The position numbers were made by a program, and so were the translations under genes. This document shows positions 1-7,929 of a DNA stretch of 64,000 bases, piece after piece. A model generated the notes under the pieces. The model was not told where the DNA came from, did no database searches, and saw only the letters and a program-made list of their open reading frames with translations. Within the stretch, counting starts at the first letter, position 1; every line of letters starts with the position of its first letter. This DNA comes from Pseudomonas fluorescens (GTDB lineage: Bacteria > Pseudomonadota > Gammaproteobacteria > Pseudomonadales > Pseudomonadaceae): assembly GCF_000802965.1 (NCBI RefSeq), contig NZ_JSAK01000003.1:1-64000 (forward strand), in the 5' to 3' direction.

Positions 1-17
1 CTTGCCAGCGATGAGGC
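1..17. repeat. REP element fragment at window edge
   Basis: The first 17 bases match one arm (CTTGCCAGCGATGAGGC) of the GCTGGCAAGCC-type REP found as inverted pairs elsewhere in the window, for example at 13784-13878. The rest of the element lies outside the window. Confidence 0.5.
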
Positions 18-20
18 CCG

Positions 21-899
21 TCAGATCGCCGCCAATGCTTTGGCAAGACGTTTAGCTCGCGCCCCCGCCGCCAAATCCATCACCGCCTGATCCCGTTGCC
101 ACATCGCCGCCCACTCCAACGGGCCCTCGGCCAGCGCTTCGTTGATCTCACCCTTGAGCCCGTCGAACTGCGCAAACAACCCACCGAGCAACACATGCCC
201 CGCCGGATTGTTCGGCGCCTGTCGGCTGACTTCCGCACAACCGGCCAGCAACGCCAGCAAGCGCAATTGCAGGTTTTGCGGCCAGTCGCTGTCCTGACCG
301 ACGCCATACAGCCACGCGGTCATGGCGCTCAACACATAGACATCTTCCAGAGTGCGGAACGGTTTGACGTACGCGTCCCAGCCATCTCCCGCCAGCAATT
401 CGCACAGCGCGTTGTCCAGAAACAAGCGGCCATGGCTGATGTCCGGCATCAACGGGATCGCCGGGAGCTTTTCCACGCGCACACCCGGTTCACCGGGATA
501 AACCACCGCCAGGCTCAGGCGCGGATCGTCGCCGGGAGTTTCACTGCGCGCCGCGATCAACAGCCAGTCAGCGGCATCGCCAGCGGTGACGAAATCCTTG
601 CGCCCGCTCAAGCGCAAATCGTGCAGACGGGTCTGCATGTCCGCCACTCGCAGGCTGCGTTGTTCGGTCGCGCACAACGCGCCGAGGCTCAGCGGCGCGC
701 TCGGCCACAGCATGCGCAACGCGGCCTGATAGCCCACCAGAAACGCCAGGCCCGGCGTCGCCATCATCCGCGCACCGGCCACCGCCAATTCAAACGGCGT
801 GACCGTGCCCAATTGGTGCAACAACGTCGCGAAGCCTTCGCCCAGGTCCGGGTTGGCGGGCAGGCGCTCGCGGCGGTTCAACAGGTTTTGCCAGGGCAT
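21..899 (-). CDS. Acyl-CoA dehydrogenase-like protein, short form
   Basis: The predicted product is 292 residues. The central part reads like the middle beta-domain of an acyl-CoA dehydrogenase: an ATE segment, then a stretch around residues 90-115 with GRKDFVTAGDAADW, then a GV...LP...HG pattern. The family is usually near 380 residues, so N- and C-terminal helical domains are shortened and the catalytic Glu is not obvious; it may be a non-catalytic relative. An ATG lies further out at 923, but AAGGAG sits about 6 bases before the ATG at 899, so I prefer 899. It is divergent from olsB, about 150 bases away. Function is uncertain; the family call is based on pattern reading only. Confidence 0.6.
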   Translation of the reverse strand: MPWQNLLNRRERLPANPDLGEGFATLLHQLGTVTPFELAVAGARMMATPGLAFLVGYQAALRMLWPSAPLSLGALCATEQRSLRVADMQTRLHDLRLSGRKDFVTAGDAADWLLIAARSETPGDDPRLSLAVVYPGEPGVRVEKLPAIPLMPDISHGRLFLDNALCELLAGDGWDAYVKPFRTLEDVYVLSAMTAWLYGVGQDSDWPQNLQLRLLALLAGCAEVSRQAPNNPAGHVLLGGLFAQFDGLKGEINEALAEGPLEWAAMWQRDQAVMDLAAGARAKRLAKALAAI

Positions 900-1053
900 A
901 AGAGGCTCCTTGTGGGCTGTCATATAAGCATCACCAAAGGTTCATGGCGATGACACCGGCGCTACATAGCCTGACTTTGCACAACAAGGCTGGATAAAGA
1001 AAGTCGATCCGCTGTAACCCAAGACGGGTGAGCAGCCCGCACGGAGAATCGCC

Positions 1054-1809
1054 ATGACTCAGATCGCCCGTATCAGCGACACCGGCAATGAACGCCGCCT
1101 GCAAGCCGAACGCCTGGTGGGCGCCGAGGCCTTGCAGGAAGCCCAGGCCTTGCGCTTCAACGTGTTCAGCGGCGAGTTCAATGCCAAGCTGAAAGGCGCG
1201 GAACTGGGTCTGGACATGGACGACTATGACGTTCACTGCGCCCACATCGGCGTGCGTGACCTCAACACCGGGCGTCTGGTGGCGACCACGCGACTGCTCG
1301 ACCACACCGCCGCCAGCAGCCTCGGCAAGTTTTACAGCGAAGAAGAATTCAGCCTGCATGGCCTGGTTCATCTGCAAGGCCCGATCCTGGAAATCGGCCG
1401 CACTTGCGTCGACCCGGCCTACCGCAACGGCGGCACCATCGCCGTGCTGTGGGGCGAACTGGCCGAGGTGCTGAACCAGGGCGGCTACAGCTATTTGATG
1501 GGTTGCGCGAGCATTCCGATGCAGGACGGCGGCATCCAGGCCCACGCGATCATGCAGCGTCTGCGCGAACGCTACCTGTGCACCGAACACCTGCGAGCCG
1601 AGCCGAAAAAGCCGCTGCCGACCCTGGATATCCCATCGAACGTGATCGCCGAAATGCCGCCGCTGCTCAAGGCCTACATGCGCCTGGGTGCGAAGATCTG
1701 CGGCGAGCCGTGCTGGGACGAAGATTTCCAGGTCGCCGACGTGTTCATCCTGCTCAAGCGCGATGAGCTTTGCCCGCGCTACGCCAAACACTTCAAGGCG
1801 GCGGTGTAA
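1054..1809 (+). CDS. olsB: L-ornithine N(alpha)-acyltransferase OlsB
   Basis: This 251-residue GNAT-fold protein transfers a 3-hydroxyacyl chain from ACP to the alpha-amino group of ornithine, giving lyso-ornithine lipid. Seen in the sequence: an N-terminal EALRFNVF-type segment ([14 protein letters not shown] near residue 33), the [22 protein letters not shown] core, and the [15 protein letters not shown] acyl-CoA/ACP-binding loop near residues 116-130, all typical of OlsB. GGAG lies 8 bases before the ATG. The stop codon overlaps the start of olsA (TAATG), so the two are translationally coupled. Ornithine lipids replace phospholipids under phosphate limitation in many bacteria, but I see no convincing Pho box upstream. 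Confidence 0.92.
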   Translation: MTQIARISDTGNERRLQAERLVGAEALQEAQALRFNVFSGEFNAKLKGAELGLDMDDYDVHCAHIGVRDLNTGRLVATTRLLDHTAASSLGKFYSEEEFSLHGLVHLQGPILEIGRTCVDPAYRNGGTIAVLWGELAEVLNQGGYSYLMGCASIPMQDGGIQAHAIMQRLRERYLCTEHLRAEPKKPLPTLDIPSNVIAEMPPLLKAYMRLGAKICGEPCWDEDFQVADVFILLKRDELCPRYAKHFKAAV

Positions 1810-2600
1810 TGGGTCGCCTGCGCGTGTACGCGCGAATCGCACGGGTATTGCTGGTGGTCGGGCTCGGCCTGAGCATGGCCACCGTGTTCGGTGTTTTCGA
1901 GCGCCTGGGGCTGGCCCATTCGATGGAACGTCGCCAGCGCTGGTCGCGTTTTTTCATGGCACGCTTGAGTAACGCCCTGCCCTTCGACGTGACGGTGCAT
2001 GGTCAGTTGCCGAAAGCGCCGATGCTGTGGGTCAGCAACCATGTGTCATGGACTGATATTCCGCTGCTGGGAATGCTCACGCCTTTGTCGTTCCTGTCCA
2101 AGGCTGAAGTGCGCACCTGGCCGGTCGCGGGCTGGTTGGCGGCCAAGGCCGGCAGCCTGTTTATCCGTCGTGGTTCGGGTGACAGTCAGTTGATCCGCAA
2201 GCAAATGACCCGCCATCTGCAACAAGAACATCCCCTGCTGATGTTCCCGGAAGGCACCACCACCGATGGCCGTTCGTTGCGCACTTTTCATGGTCGTTTG
2301 CTGTCGGCAGCGATTGATTCCGAAGTGGCGCTGCAACCGGTGGCGATTCGGTATGTGCGCGATGGTCAGCCCGATTCGTTGGCACCGTTCGTTGGTGATG
2401 ATGACTTGCTCTCGCACCTGATGCGCTTGTTTGCCAATGATCGCGGCGGCGTGGAGATTCACCTGCTCAAGCCGATCGCTTGCGAAGGCCGTGAACGCGC
2501 GGCACTGGCGTTCGAGGCGCAGCAGGCGGTGCAGAAGGCGTTGTTTGGGGCTGTGGTTGAACCTCAGCGAGCACCGATGCGCCCCGCTATCGCGGCCTGA
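1809..2600 (+). CDS. olsA: Lyso-ornithine lipid O-acyltransferase OlsA
   Basis: The 263-residue product is a PlsC-family 1-acyltransferase that adds the second acyl chain to lyso-ornithine lipid. It has a hydrophobic N-terminal anchor (about residues 11-30), the NHVSWTD active-site box with His78 and Asp83 (HX4D), the FIRRGSGD segment near 119, and the FPEGTTTDG box at 146-154. I chose the ATG at 1809, which overlaps the olsB stop, over an in-frame ATG at 1770 inside olsB. This overlapping pair is the standard Pseudomonas olsBA operon and acts at the inner membrane. Confidence 0.92.
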   Translation: MGRLRVYARIARVLLVVGLGLSMATVFGVFERLGLAHSMERRQRWSRFFMARLSNALPFDVTVHGQLPKAPMLWVSNHVSWTDIPLLGMLTPLSFLSKAEVRTWPVAGWLAAKAGSLFIRRGSGDSQLIRKQMTRHLQQEHPLLMFPEGTTTDGRSLRTFHGRLLSAAIDSEVALQPVAIRYVRDGQPDSLAPFVGDDDLLSHLMRLFANDRGGVEIHLLKPIACEGRERAALAFEAQQAVQKALFGAVVEPQRAPMRPAIAA

Positions 2601-2611
2601 ACACTGACTCC

Positions 2612-2703
2612 CTGTGGGAGCTGGCTTGCCAGCGATAGCGGTGGATCAGCCAATGTAGATGTTGGATGATCCGGACTTATCGCTGGCAAGCCAGCTCCCA
2701 CAG
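2612..2703. repeat. Inverted REP pair (GTGGGAGCTGGCTTGCCAGCGAT type)
   Basis: One arm at 2612-2638 reads CTGTGGGAGCTGGCTTGCC and onward, and its reverse complement is at 2678-2703. The pair sits between the convergent ends of olsA and acpH, where a bidirectional terminator or mRNA stabiliser would be expected. Confidence 0.9.
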
Positions 2704-2707
2704 TGAT

Positions 2708-3286
2708 CTATGTTGTTGGATGGTTCTGCGCAAAATCCTGAAGCTGCGGATAGAACAACCGGAAGTCCTCGCTCAACGGCTCATACAACACGCGCAACTC
2801 CTGCATCGCTGCCGCCAGTTCCTCAGGCTTGGTCAAGCGCCGCGAAATCCCCCGCAGCACCTGCTCCAGCACTTCGAACTCCCGATACGAACCCAACCAA
2901 TCGTTAGCAACCATGTGCGGCGCGATCTTCGCCAGGCGCTCGGGCAACTGCCGTTCGCTGGACAACACCCGATACACATCCGATGTGAACAGCTCCAGCG
3001 GCCGATCCGCATACAGCGCCCAGTCCCGCGCCAGGCAATGGTCGAAAAACACGTCGAGGACGATCCCGGCGTAGCGCCGGCGCGTCAGGGAAAACCGCGA
3101 CAGCGAGACATCCACCAACGGATGGCGGTCGGTGAACACGTCGATGCTGCGATGCAACTGGATAGCCGCTTCGATCTCCGGTTCGAACTGCCCTTGCAGC
3201 CGTCCCTTGACGAAATCGCCATACAGGCTGCCGAGCAATTGACCGGGGCGCTGGCCACCGAGGTGAAGATGTGCGAGATAGTTCAT
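2708..3286 (-). CDS. acpH: Acyl carrier protein phosphodiesterase AcpH
   Basis: The 192-residue product belongs to the AcpH (DUF479) family, which removes the 4'-phosphopantetheine arm from holo-ACP. The start MNYLAHLHL, a GSLYGDFVKG segment near residue 19, the LHRSIDVFTDRHP block near 43 and the VFFDHCLARDW block near 79 carry the conserved His and Asp residues of this all-helical metal-dependent fold. Length matches the family (about 193). It is convergent with olsA across a REP pair and divergent from pyeR. The same order (olsA, acpH, then pyeR-pyeM-xenB) is what I recall for P. aeruginosa PA4351-PA4356. Confidence 0.88.
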   Translation of the reverse strand: MNYLAHLHLGGQRPGQLLGSLYGDFVKGRLQGQFEPEIEAAIQLHRSIDVFTDRHPLVDVSLSRFSLTRRRYAGIVLDVFFDHCLARDWALYADRPLELFTSDVYRVLSSERQLPERLAKIAPHMVANDWLGSYREFEVLEQVLRGISRRLTKPEELAAAMQELRVLYEPLSEDFRLFYPQLQDFAQNHPTT

Positions 3287-3316
3287 CCGCGCAGCTTAGC
3301 ATTGCCGCCAACGTAT

Positions 3317-3420
3317 CGTTATAACCCGATATACCGATTTGCTCAGTCATCAGAGCAAAATCATATTTGTATATCGCGAAATAACGATTTAAATTTCGCT
3401 TCATCGCGATATAGCGTTTT
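3317..3420 (+). promoter_or_regulatory. Probable PyeR operator/promoter region
   Basis: Three related AT-rich units lie between acpH and pyeR: CGTTATAACCCGATATACCG from 3317, ATATCGCGAAATAACGATTT from 3371 and ATCGCGATATAGCGTTTT from 3403. CGTTAT/ATAACG and CGATATA/ATATCG occur as inverted pairs between them. A plausible promoter (TTGTAT at 3367, TTAAAT at 3389, 16-base spacing) overlaps the second unit. PyeR-family regulators are reported to repress their own operon, so these are the likely binding sites; this is inference from position and symmetry. Confidence 0.5.
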
Positions 3421-3441
3421 ACTGATCACGAGCCCCCAATC

Positions 3442-3744
3442 ATGAACCTTGAACTCGACGAAATAATAAAAGCCCTGGCACACCCGGTACGGCGAGAAAT
3501 CCTGCACTGGCTCAAAAACCCGGACGTCGAATTTCCAGACCAGTCCCACAGCAACGAGCACGGCGTTTGTGCCGGGCAAATCGATCAACGTTGCGGTCTG
3601 TCGCAGTCCACGGTGTCCGCGCACCTGGCCACCCTGCAACGCGCCGGCCTGATCAGCAGCCGCAAAGTCGGCCAGTGGCACTTTTTCAAACGCAATGAGG
3701 AAACCATCCAGGAGTTCCTCAAAATCTTCAGTAAAGAGCTCTGA
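3442..3744 (+). CDS. pyeR: ArsR-family transcriptional repressor PyeR
   Basis: The product is a 100-residue winged-helix regulator. An ALAHPVRREILHWL segment (residues 11-24) begins the fold, and QRCGLSQSTVSAHLATLQRAGLI (about 49-71) is the recognition helix, ending with a KVGQWHFFKRN wing. No CxC metal-binding pair of classical ArsR is present; the one Cys (about 43) lies in a GVCAGQ segment and another in QRCG, so a thiol or electrophile signal is possible. It is first of three co-directional genes (33-base gap to pyeM). The order matches the P. aeruginosa pyeR-pyeM-xenB operon. Confidence 0.85.
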   Translation: MNLELDEIIKALAHPVRREILHWLKNPDVEFPDQSHSNEHGVCAGQIDQRCGLSQSTVSAHLATLQRAGLISSRKVGQWHFFKRNEETIQEFLKIFSKEL

Positions 3745-3777
3745 CCCTTCACGTCAGCCAGCCAAAAGGAATTACCA

Positions 3778-4944
3778 ATGCCCCTCTCGCTACTCATATT
3801 GGCCTTGAGCGCCTTCGCCATCGGCACCACCGAATTCGTCATCATGGGCTTGCTGCCCGATGTGGCGGCCGACCTCGGTGTGTCGATCCCCGGCGCTGGC
3901 TGGCTGGTGACCGGTTACGCCTTGGGCGTGGCCATCGGCGCGCCATTCATGGCACTGGCCACCGCCAGACTGCCGCGCAAGGCTGCGCTGATCGCGTTGA
4001 TGGGCATTTTCATTATCGGCAACCTGCTCTGCGCCGTGGCCAGCGACTACAACGTGTTGATGTTTGCCCGCGTGGTCACAGCCCTGTGTCACGGCGCGTT
4101 CTTCGGTATCGGTTCAGTCGTAGCCGCCGGCCTGGTGCCGGCCAACAAACGCGCTTCGGCCGTGGCCCTGATGTTCACCGGCCTGACCCTGGCCAACGTC
4201 CTCGGCGTGCCACTGGGCACCGCACTTGGTCAACAAGCCGGCTGGCGCTCGACCTTCTGGGCGGTGACCGTGATCGGTGTGATCGCGCTGTTCGGCCTGA
4301 TCCGCTTCCTGCCAGCCAAGCGTGATGAAGAGAAACTCGACATGCGCGCCGAACTGCGTGCCCTCAAAGGCGCCGGTATCTGGTTGTCCCTGAGCATGAC
4401 CGCGCTGTTCGCCGCGTCGGTGTTCACCCTCTTTACCTACGTCGCGCCACTGCTGGGCGAAGTGACTGGCATCTCGCCCCGTGGCGTGACCTGGACCCTG
4501 ATGCTCATCGGCCTGGGCCTGACCGTCGGCAACATCATCGGCGGCAAACTGGCTGACAAAGGCCTGGCCGCCACACTGATCGGCGTCTTCATCGCCATGG
4601 CGGTGGTCTCCACCGTGCTGACCTGGACCAGCGTCGCGCTGATCCCGACCGAAATCACCCTGTTCCTCTGGGCCACCGCGTGTTTCGCCGCCGTGCCTGC
4701 CCTGCAAGTCAACGTGGTGACCTACGGCAAGGCTGCACCGAACCTGGTCTCGACCCTGAACATCGGCGCGTTCAACGTCGGCAACGCACTCGGCGCTTGG
4801 GTCGGTGGCAGCGTGATTGCCCACGGCTTCGGCCTGACCAGCGTGCCCCTCGCGGCTGCCGCACTGGCCGTACTCGCCCTGGTGGTGACCCTGATTACTT
4901 TCCGTCAGAACGGCAATCCCGAACTGGCTCCTGCTACTAACTGA
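3778..4944 (+). CDS. pyeM: MFS efflux transporter PyeM (DHA1, AraJ-like)
   Basis: This 388-residue protein has 12 predicted membrane helices and the DHA1 hallmarks: IGTTEFVIMGLLPDVAADL at residues 15-33 (motif D1-like), and an ARLPRKAALI loop (motif A position) between helices 2 and 3. The family exports small molecules by proton antiport, often sugars, arabinose-like compounds or drugs; the substrate here is unknown. AAGGA lies 8 bases before the ATG. It is sandwiched between pyeR and xenB, so export of electrophiles or their reduction products is a reasonable guess. Confidence 0.82.
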   Translation: MPLSLLILALSAFAIGTTEFVIMGLLPDVAADLGVSIPGAGWLVTGYALGVAIGAPFMALATARLPRKAALIALMGIFIIGNLLCAVASDYNVLMFARVVTALCHGAFFGIGSVVAAGLVPANKRASAVALMFTGLTLANVLGVPLGTALGQQAGWRSTFWAVTVIGVIALFGLIRFLPAKRDEEKLDMRAELRALKGAGIWLSLSMTALFAASVFTLFTYVAPLLGEVTGISPRGVTWTLMLIGLGLTVGNIIGGKLADKGLAATLIGVFIAMAVVSTVLTWTSVALIPTEITLFLWATACFAAVPALQVNVVTYGKAAPNLVSTLNIGAFNVGNALGAWVGGSVIAHGFGLTSVPLAAAALAVLALVVTLITFRQNGNPELAPATN

Positions 4945-4965
4945 TCTTCAAAAGAGAGCAATTAA

Positions 4966-6015
4966 ATGACGACTATTTTCGATCCGATCAAACTGGGCGA
5001 CCTGGAACTGTCCAACCGCATCATCATGGCGCCGCTGACCCGCTGCCGCGCTGACGAAGGCCGTGTGCCGAACGCGCTGATGGCCGAATACTACGTACAG
5101 CGCGCCTCCGCCGGCCTGATCCTCAGCGAAGCCACTTCGGTCACGCCGATGGGCGTGGGCTACCCGGACACCCCGGGTATCTGGTCCAACGATCAGGTGC
5201 GTGGCTGGTCCAACGTGACCAAGGCGATCCACGGCGCGGGTGGCAAGATCTTCCTGCAACTGTGGCACGTCGGCCGGGTTTCGCACTCGTTGTACTTGAA
5301 TGGTGAAGCTCCGGTCGCACCGAGCGCCATCCAGCCGAAAGGTCACGTCAGCCTGGTTCGCCCGTTGTCTGACTACCCGACCCCGCGCGCCCTGGAAACC
5401 GCTGAAATCGCCGACATCGTCGACGCTTACCGCACCGGTGCCGAAAACGCCAAGGCCGCCGGTTTCGACGGCGTGGAAATCCACGGCGCCAACGGCTACC
5501 TGCTCGACCAGTTCCTGCAAAGCAGCACCAACCAGCGCACCGACCACTACGGCGGCTCTCTGGAAAACCGTGCGCGCCTGCTGCTGGAAGTGACCGACGC
5601 CGCCATCGAAGTCTGGGGCGCCGGTCGCGTCGGTGTGCACCTGGCACCGCGCGCCGACTCCCACGACATGGGTGACGACAACCTCGCCGAAACCTTCACC
5701 TACGTCGCTCGCGAACTGGGCAAGCGTGGCATCGCGTTCATCTGCTCGCGCGAAAAAGAAGGCACCGACAGCCTCGGCCCACAAATCAAGGAAGCCTTCG
5801 GCGGCCCGTACATCATCAACGAACGCTTCACCAAGGACAGCGCCAACGCCTGGCTGGCCGCTGGCAAGGCTGACGCGGTAGCCTTCGGCGTACCGTTCAT
5901 TGCCAACCCGGATCTGCCGGCACGCTTGAAGGCTGATGCGCCGCTGAACGAGGCTCATCCGGAAACCTTCTACGGCAAAGGCCCGGTCGGCTACATCGAC
6001 TACCCGACGCTGTAA
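4966..6015 (+). CDS. xenB: Xenobiotic reductase B (Old Yellow Enzyme family)
   Basis: The 349-residue flavoenzyme is an OYE-family FMN/NADPH oxidoreductase that reduces activated C=C bonds and nitro compounds (nitroglycerin, TNT in characterised XenB). The N-terminal FDPIKLGDLELSNRIIMAPLTR FMN-binding segment, the QLWHVGR motif near residue 100, HGANGYLLDQFLQ near 177-189 (catalytic His/Asn pair), and RTDHYGGSLENR near 194 are all intact. It follows pyeM by 21 bases, with AGAGAG before the ATG, and is closed by a strong terminator. The protein matches remembered P. putida XenB at most positions. Confidence 0.93.
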   Translation: MTTIFDPIKLGDLELSNRIIMAPLTRCRADEGRVPNALMAEYYVQRASAGLILSEATSVTPMGVGYPDTPGIWSNDQVRGWSNVTKAIHGAGGKIFLQLWHVGRVSHSLYLNGEAPVAPSAIQPKGHVSLVRPLSDYPTPRALETAEIADIVDAYRTGAENAKAAGFDGVEIHGANGYLLDQFLQSSTNQRTDHYGGSLENRARLLLEVTDAAIEVWGAGRVGVHLAPRADSHDMGDDNLAETFTYVARELGKRGIAFICSREKEGTDSLGPQIKEAFGGPYIINERFTKDSANAWLAAGKADAVAFGVPFIANPDLPARLKADAPLNEAHPETFYGKGPVGYIDYPTL

Positions 6016-6030
6016 GCGCTGCCTGTAGAA

Positions 6031-6070
6031 ATGCAAAAGCCCCGACTCGAAAGAGCCGGGGCTTTTGCAT
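6031..6070 (+). terminator. Rho-independent terminator after xenB
   Basis: AAAAGCCCCG and CGGGGCTTTT form a stem reinforced by CTC/GAG around a GAAA loop. It is flanked by A-rich and T-rich tracts and ends the pyeR-pyeM-xenB operon. Confidence 0.9.
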
Positions 6071-6210
6071 TTCGTTTAATTGCGAAACCGCAATATCGGA
6101 TGACGCCGTAGGACCTTGTAGGCAAACTCCGAATCTTGCGTTTGGGCACTTTGATGCCTTGTTGCGCTTTTGTTTGACGGGATAGTCTCCGGACGTCGCT
6201 GACCATTCAG

Positions 6211-6425
6211 CGATCGGGCTTGGAAACCCGTCGAGCAAATTGCAACAACGTGCCCAACATGAGCGCAGTCGTTTTACGGCTGCAATTCTGTGTCATGGCG
6301 GCTGTGCGTGGGACGTCTTCGGACGTGCCGGTTTTCCTTTGCTCCCGGTTTTCCAACCTGCGCACAGCTGCCACCCATTCGCTTGGAAACGAACGTGGCG
6401 GCTCCTCAAGCTTAGGAGTTACACC
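6211..6425 (+). promoter_or_regulatory. Candidate structured 5' leader of the DUF3077 gene
   Basis: About 215 bases directly before the gene fold by eye into several stems. CGGG/CCCG (6215-6230) closes the loop CTTGGAAA, and TTCG/CGAA (6378-6393), backed by CCAC/GTGG, closes the same eight-base loop. GCAGTCG/CGGCTGC (6265-6283) is a 7-bp hairpin. GGCGGCTGTGCG (6297-6308) pairs over 12 positions with CGCACAGCTGCC (6361-6372), one pair being G-U; it encloses a C(TTCG)G tetraloop hairpin (6313-6326). Finally CTCCT (6402-6406) pairs with the Shine-Dalgarno AGGAG (6414-6418). GGA in hairpin loops and in the Shine-Dalgarno is the arrangement that RsmA/RsmE (CsrA) proteins bind, so translational control is likely. 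The regulator is inferred. Confidence 0.6.
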
Positions 6426-6734
6426 ATGAGCAAAACCAATCCGCCCTCACCTTCAGAACTCAAAACCATCGGCTTCACCCCTTTCATCTTCTGCTCAGAC
6501 CAGGCGCTGTTTCACGTCAGCCGCGGCGTGCCTCTCGCCGAAGCGTTAGCCCAAGCCTCCAACCTGCTGTTCCTCGCCAAGGAACTCACTCTCGACGCTG
6601 CCTACGCCAAAGACACCGACCGCCACGCCTGGGCCGCGCATTACCTGACGGCGATGAGCAAAGCGGTGATCGATGATGTGGCGAAGGAGCTGGATCGAGG
6701 GCCTGATCGTAAAGGCAAGCAAGCCAAGTCGTAG
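6426..6734 (+). CDS. DUF3077 domain-containing small protein
   Basis: The product is 102 residues and matches the small Pseudomonas DUF3077 family: a core running TIGFTPFIFCSDQALFHVSRG (about residues 14-34), then a leucine-rich helix with PLAEALAQASNLLFLAKELTLDAA and a second helix before a Lys-rich end. Function is unknown for the family. I start at 6426 because AGGAG is 7 bases upstream; the longer open frame from 6240 runs through the structured leader. No neighbour is co-transcribed: a terminator lies upstream and a REP pair downstream. The family is multi-copy in P. fluorescens genomes as far as I recall. Confidence 0.8.
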   Translation: MSKTNPPSPSELKTIGFTPFIFCSDQALFHVSRGVPLAEALAQASNLLFLAKELTLDAAYAKDTDRHAWAAHYLTAMSKAVIDDVAKELDRGPDRKGKQAKS

Positions 6735-6769
6735 CGATAATTTTCTATCTGAATATCGCGGCTTGACAC

Positions 6770-6854
6770 TGTAGGAGCTGCCGAAGGCTGCGATCTTTTG
6801 ACTTTGTTTTTTGAAAGCAAGATCAAAAGATCGCAGCCTTCGGCAGCTCCTACA
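6770..6854. repeat. Inverted REP pair (GGAGCTGCCGAAGGCTGCGATC type)
   Basis: TGTAGGAGCTGCCGAAGGCT begins one arm and its reverse complement ends the other, with about 25 bases between the GATC(TTTTGA) ends. It lies between the convergent DUF3077 and emhR genes. Confidence 0.9.
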
Positions 6855-7014
6855 GGGGGCGCGTGATGTTCGGCGAAACACAAAATTCCTACAAATTACT
6901 GCGCAAACTCTCTGTCAACCCGGCGAGCGGGCGTATATAAAAGCACCCCTCTGCCGTAGAGCGCGTGAAGAACTGTTCATCCACGGCCACAACGGTTGAC
7001 ACACGCGGAACCGA

Positions 7015-7662
7015 TTAAGCATCTTGTTTCACTTTTCGCAGGCTTGGACTCAAACGCAGCATGTCCAGCGCGATATCGACCCAACGCTCGGCCTCGGTGT
7101 GCAGCTGGAAGCTGTCCGGTGCGAGCAACCACTGGTACAGCAGGCCGTCGATCCAGGCATGAATGCTGATGGCGGCACGGGCGGTGTCGAGGTCTTCCGG
7201 CAGCTGCCCACGATTGACGGCATTACGCAGGGTCAGGCCGATGCGCGAGTTGCATTCGAGGCTGGCCGCACGACGCTGCTGACGCAGGTCGCACATTTCA
7301 TCGGTGAATTCGCACTTATGGAACAGAATCTCGTTGATGCGCCGGGTCTTGGGGTCCAGCGCAACTTCATGAAACAAATGAATCAGCAGCCGGCGCATGC
7401 AGCCCAGTGGATCGAGCTCGTCTTCGCTCTCCGCGGCTTTGGCCAGTTCATCAAGGGGCTCTTGCAAGCTATCCAGCATGGCCTGCACCAAATCCGCCTT
7501 GTTGCTGAAATGCCAATAGATGGCCCCGCGCGTAACGCCGGCCAGGGTCGCGATGTCCGCCAGGGTCGTGCGCGCCACGCCCCTTTCAAAAAAGGCTTTT
7601 TCGGCCGCTTCGAGTATCTGGTTGCGGGTTTCTTGAGCTTCCTCTTTGGTGCGACGGACCAT
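7015..7662 (-). CDS. emhR: TetR-family repressor EmhR/TtgR of the RND efflux operon
   Basis: The 215-residue product is nearly collinear with P. putida TtgR. The N-terminal [20 protein letters not shown] helix, the helix-turn-helix [20 protein letters not shown] (about residues 32-51) and the C-terminal ligand pocket segment with [17 protein letters not shown] (about 107-123) are all recognisable. TtgR-type proteins bind antibiotics, flavonoids and other plant aromatics, then release the efflux promoter. The gene is divergent from emhABC across a 267-base region that contains the expected operator. An alternative name would be PmeR or TtgR; orthology is confident. Confidence 0.92.
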   Translation of the reverse strand: MVRRTKEEAQETRNQILEAAEKAFFERGVARTTLADIATLAGVTRGAIYWHFSNKADLVQAMLDSLQEPLDELAKAAESEDELDPLGCMRRLLIHLFHEVALDPKTRRINEILFHKCEFTDEMCDLRQQRRAASLECNSRIGLTLRNAVNRGQLPEDLDTARAAISIHAWIDGLLYQWLLAPDSFQLHTEAERWVDIALDMLRLSPSLRKVKQDA

Positions 7663-7809
7663 GGCAGTACAACCTCAATCAGGATGCCTCAGCGATGTCT
7701 GAACATCAGCTGAATAAAAGTGGGGCGAGCGCTCTTGGGTCTCGTCCCCGGGCCTACAATTCCAACCTTTCAACGGCGTCTGTAACGGCGCGGATACAGG
7801 GTCAAGGTC

Positions 7810-7839
7810 TTTACAAACAGCCGTGAATGTAAGTATATT
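7810..7839 (+). promoter_or_regulatory. EmhR/TtgR operator overlapping the emhABC promoter
   Basis: The stretch from TTTACAAACAG at 7810 through GTGAATGTAAGTATATTCC matches, as I remember it, the characterised P. putida TtgR operator between ttgR and ttgA. The inverted half-sites are TTACA (7811-7815) and TGTAA (7828-7832). TTTACA (7810) and TATATT (7834) would be the -35 and -10 of emhA with 18-base spacing, so a bound repressor covers the promoter. Confidence 0.8.
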
Positions 7840-7929
7840 CCTTAGCAAGCTACTTATCCACCCGGCATACATTTTTTAACCTTCCATGTTTTCTTGTGCG
7901 TGTTTTGCGCGCCTGACCCGAGGATTTTC

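Noticed and set aside
6240..6425. Coding extension of the DUF3077 gene to 6240
   Set aside because: This stretch has strong RNA pairing and a non-protein-like translation, while AGGAG directly precedes the ATG at 6426.
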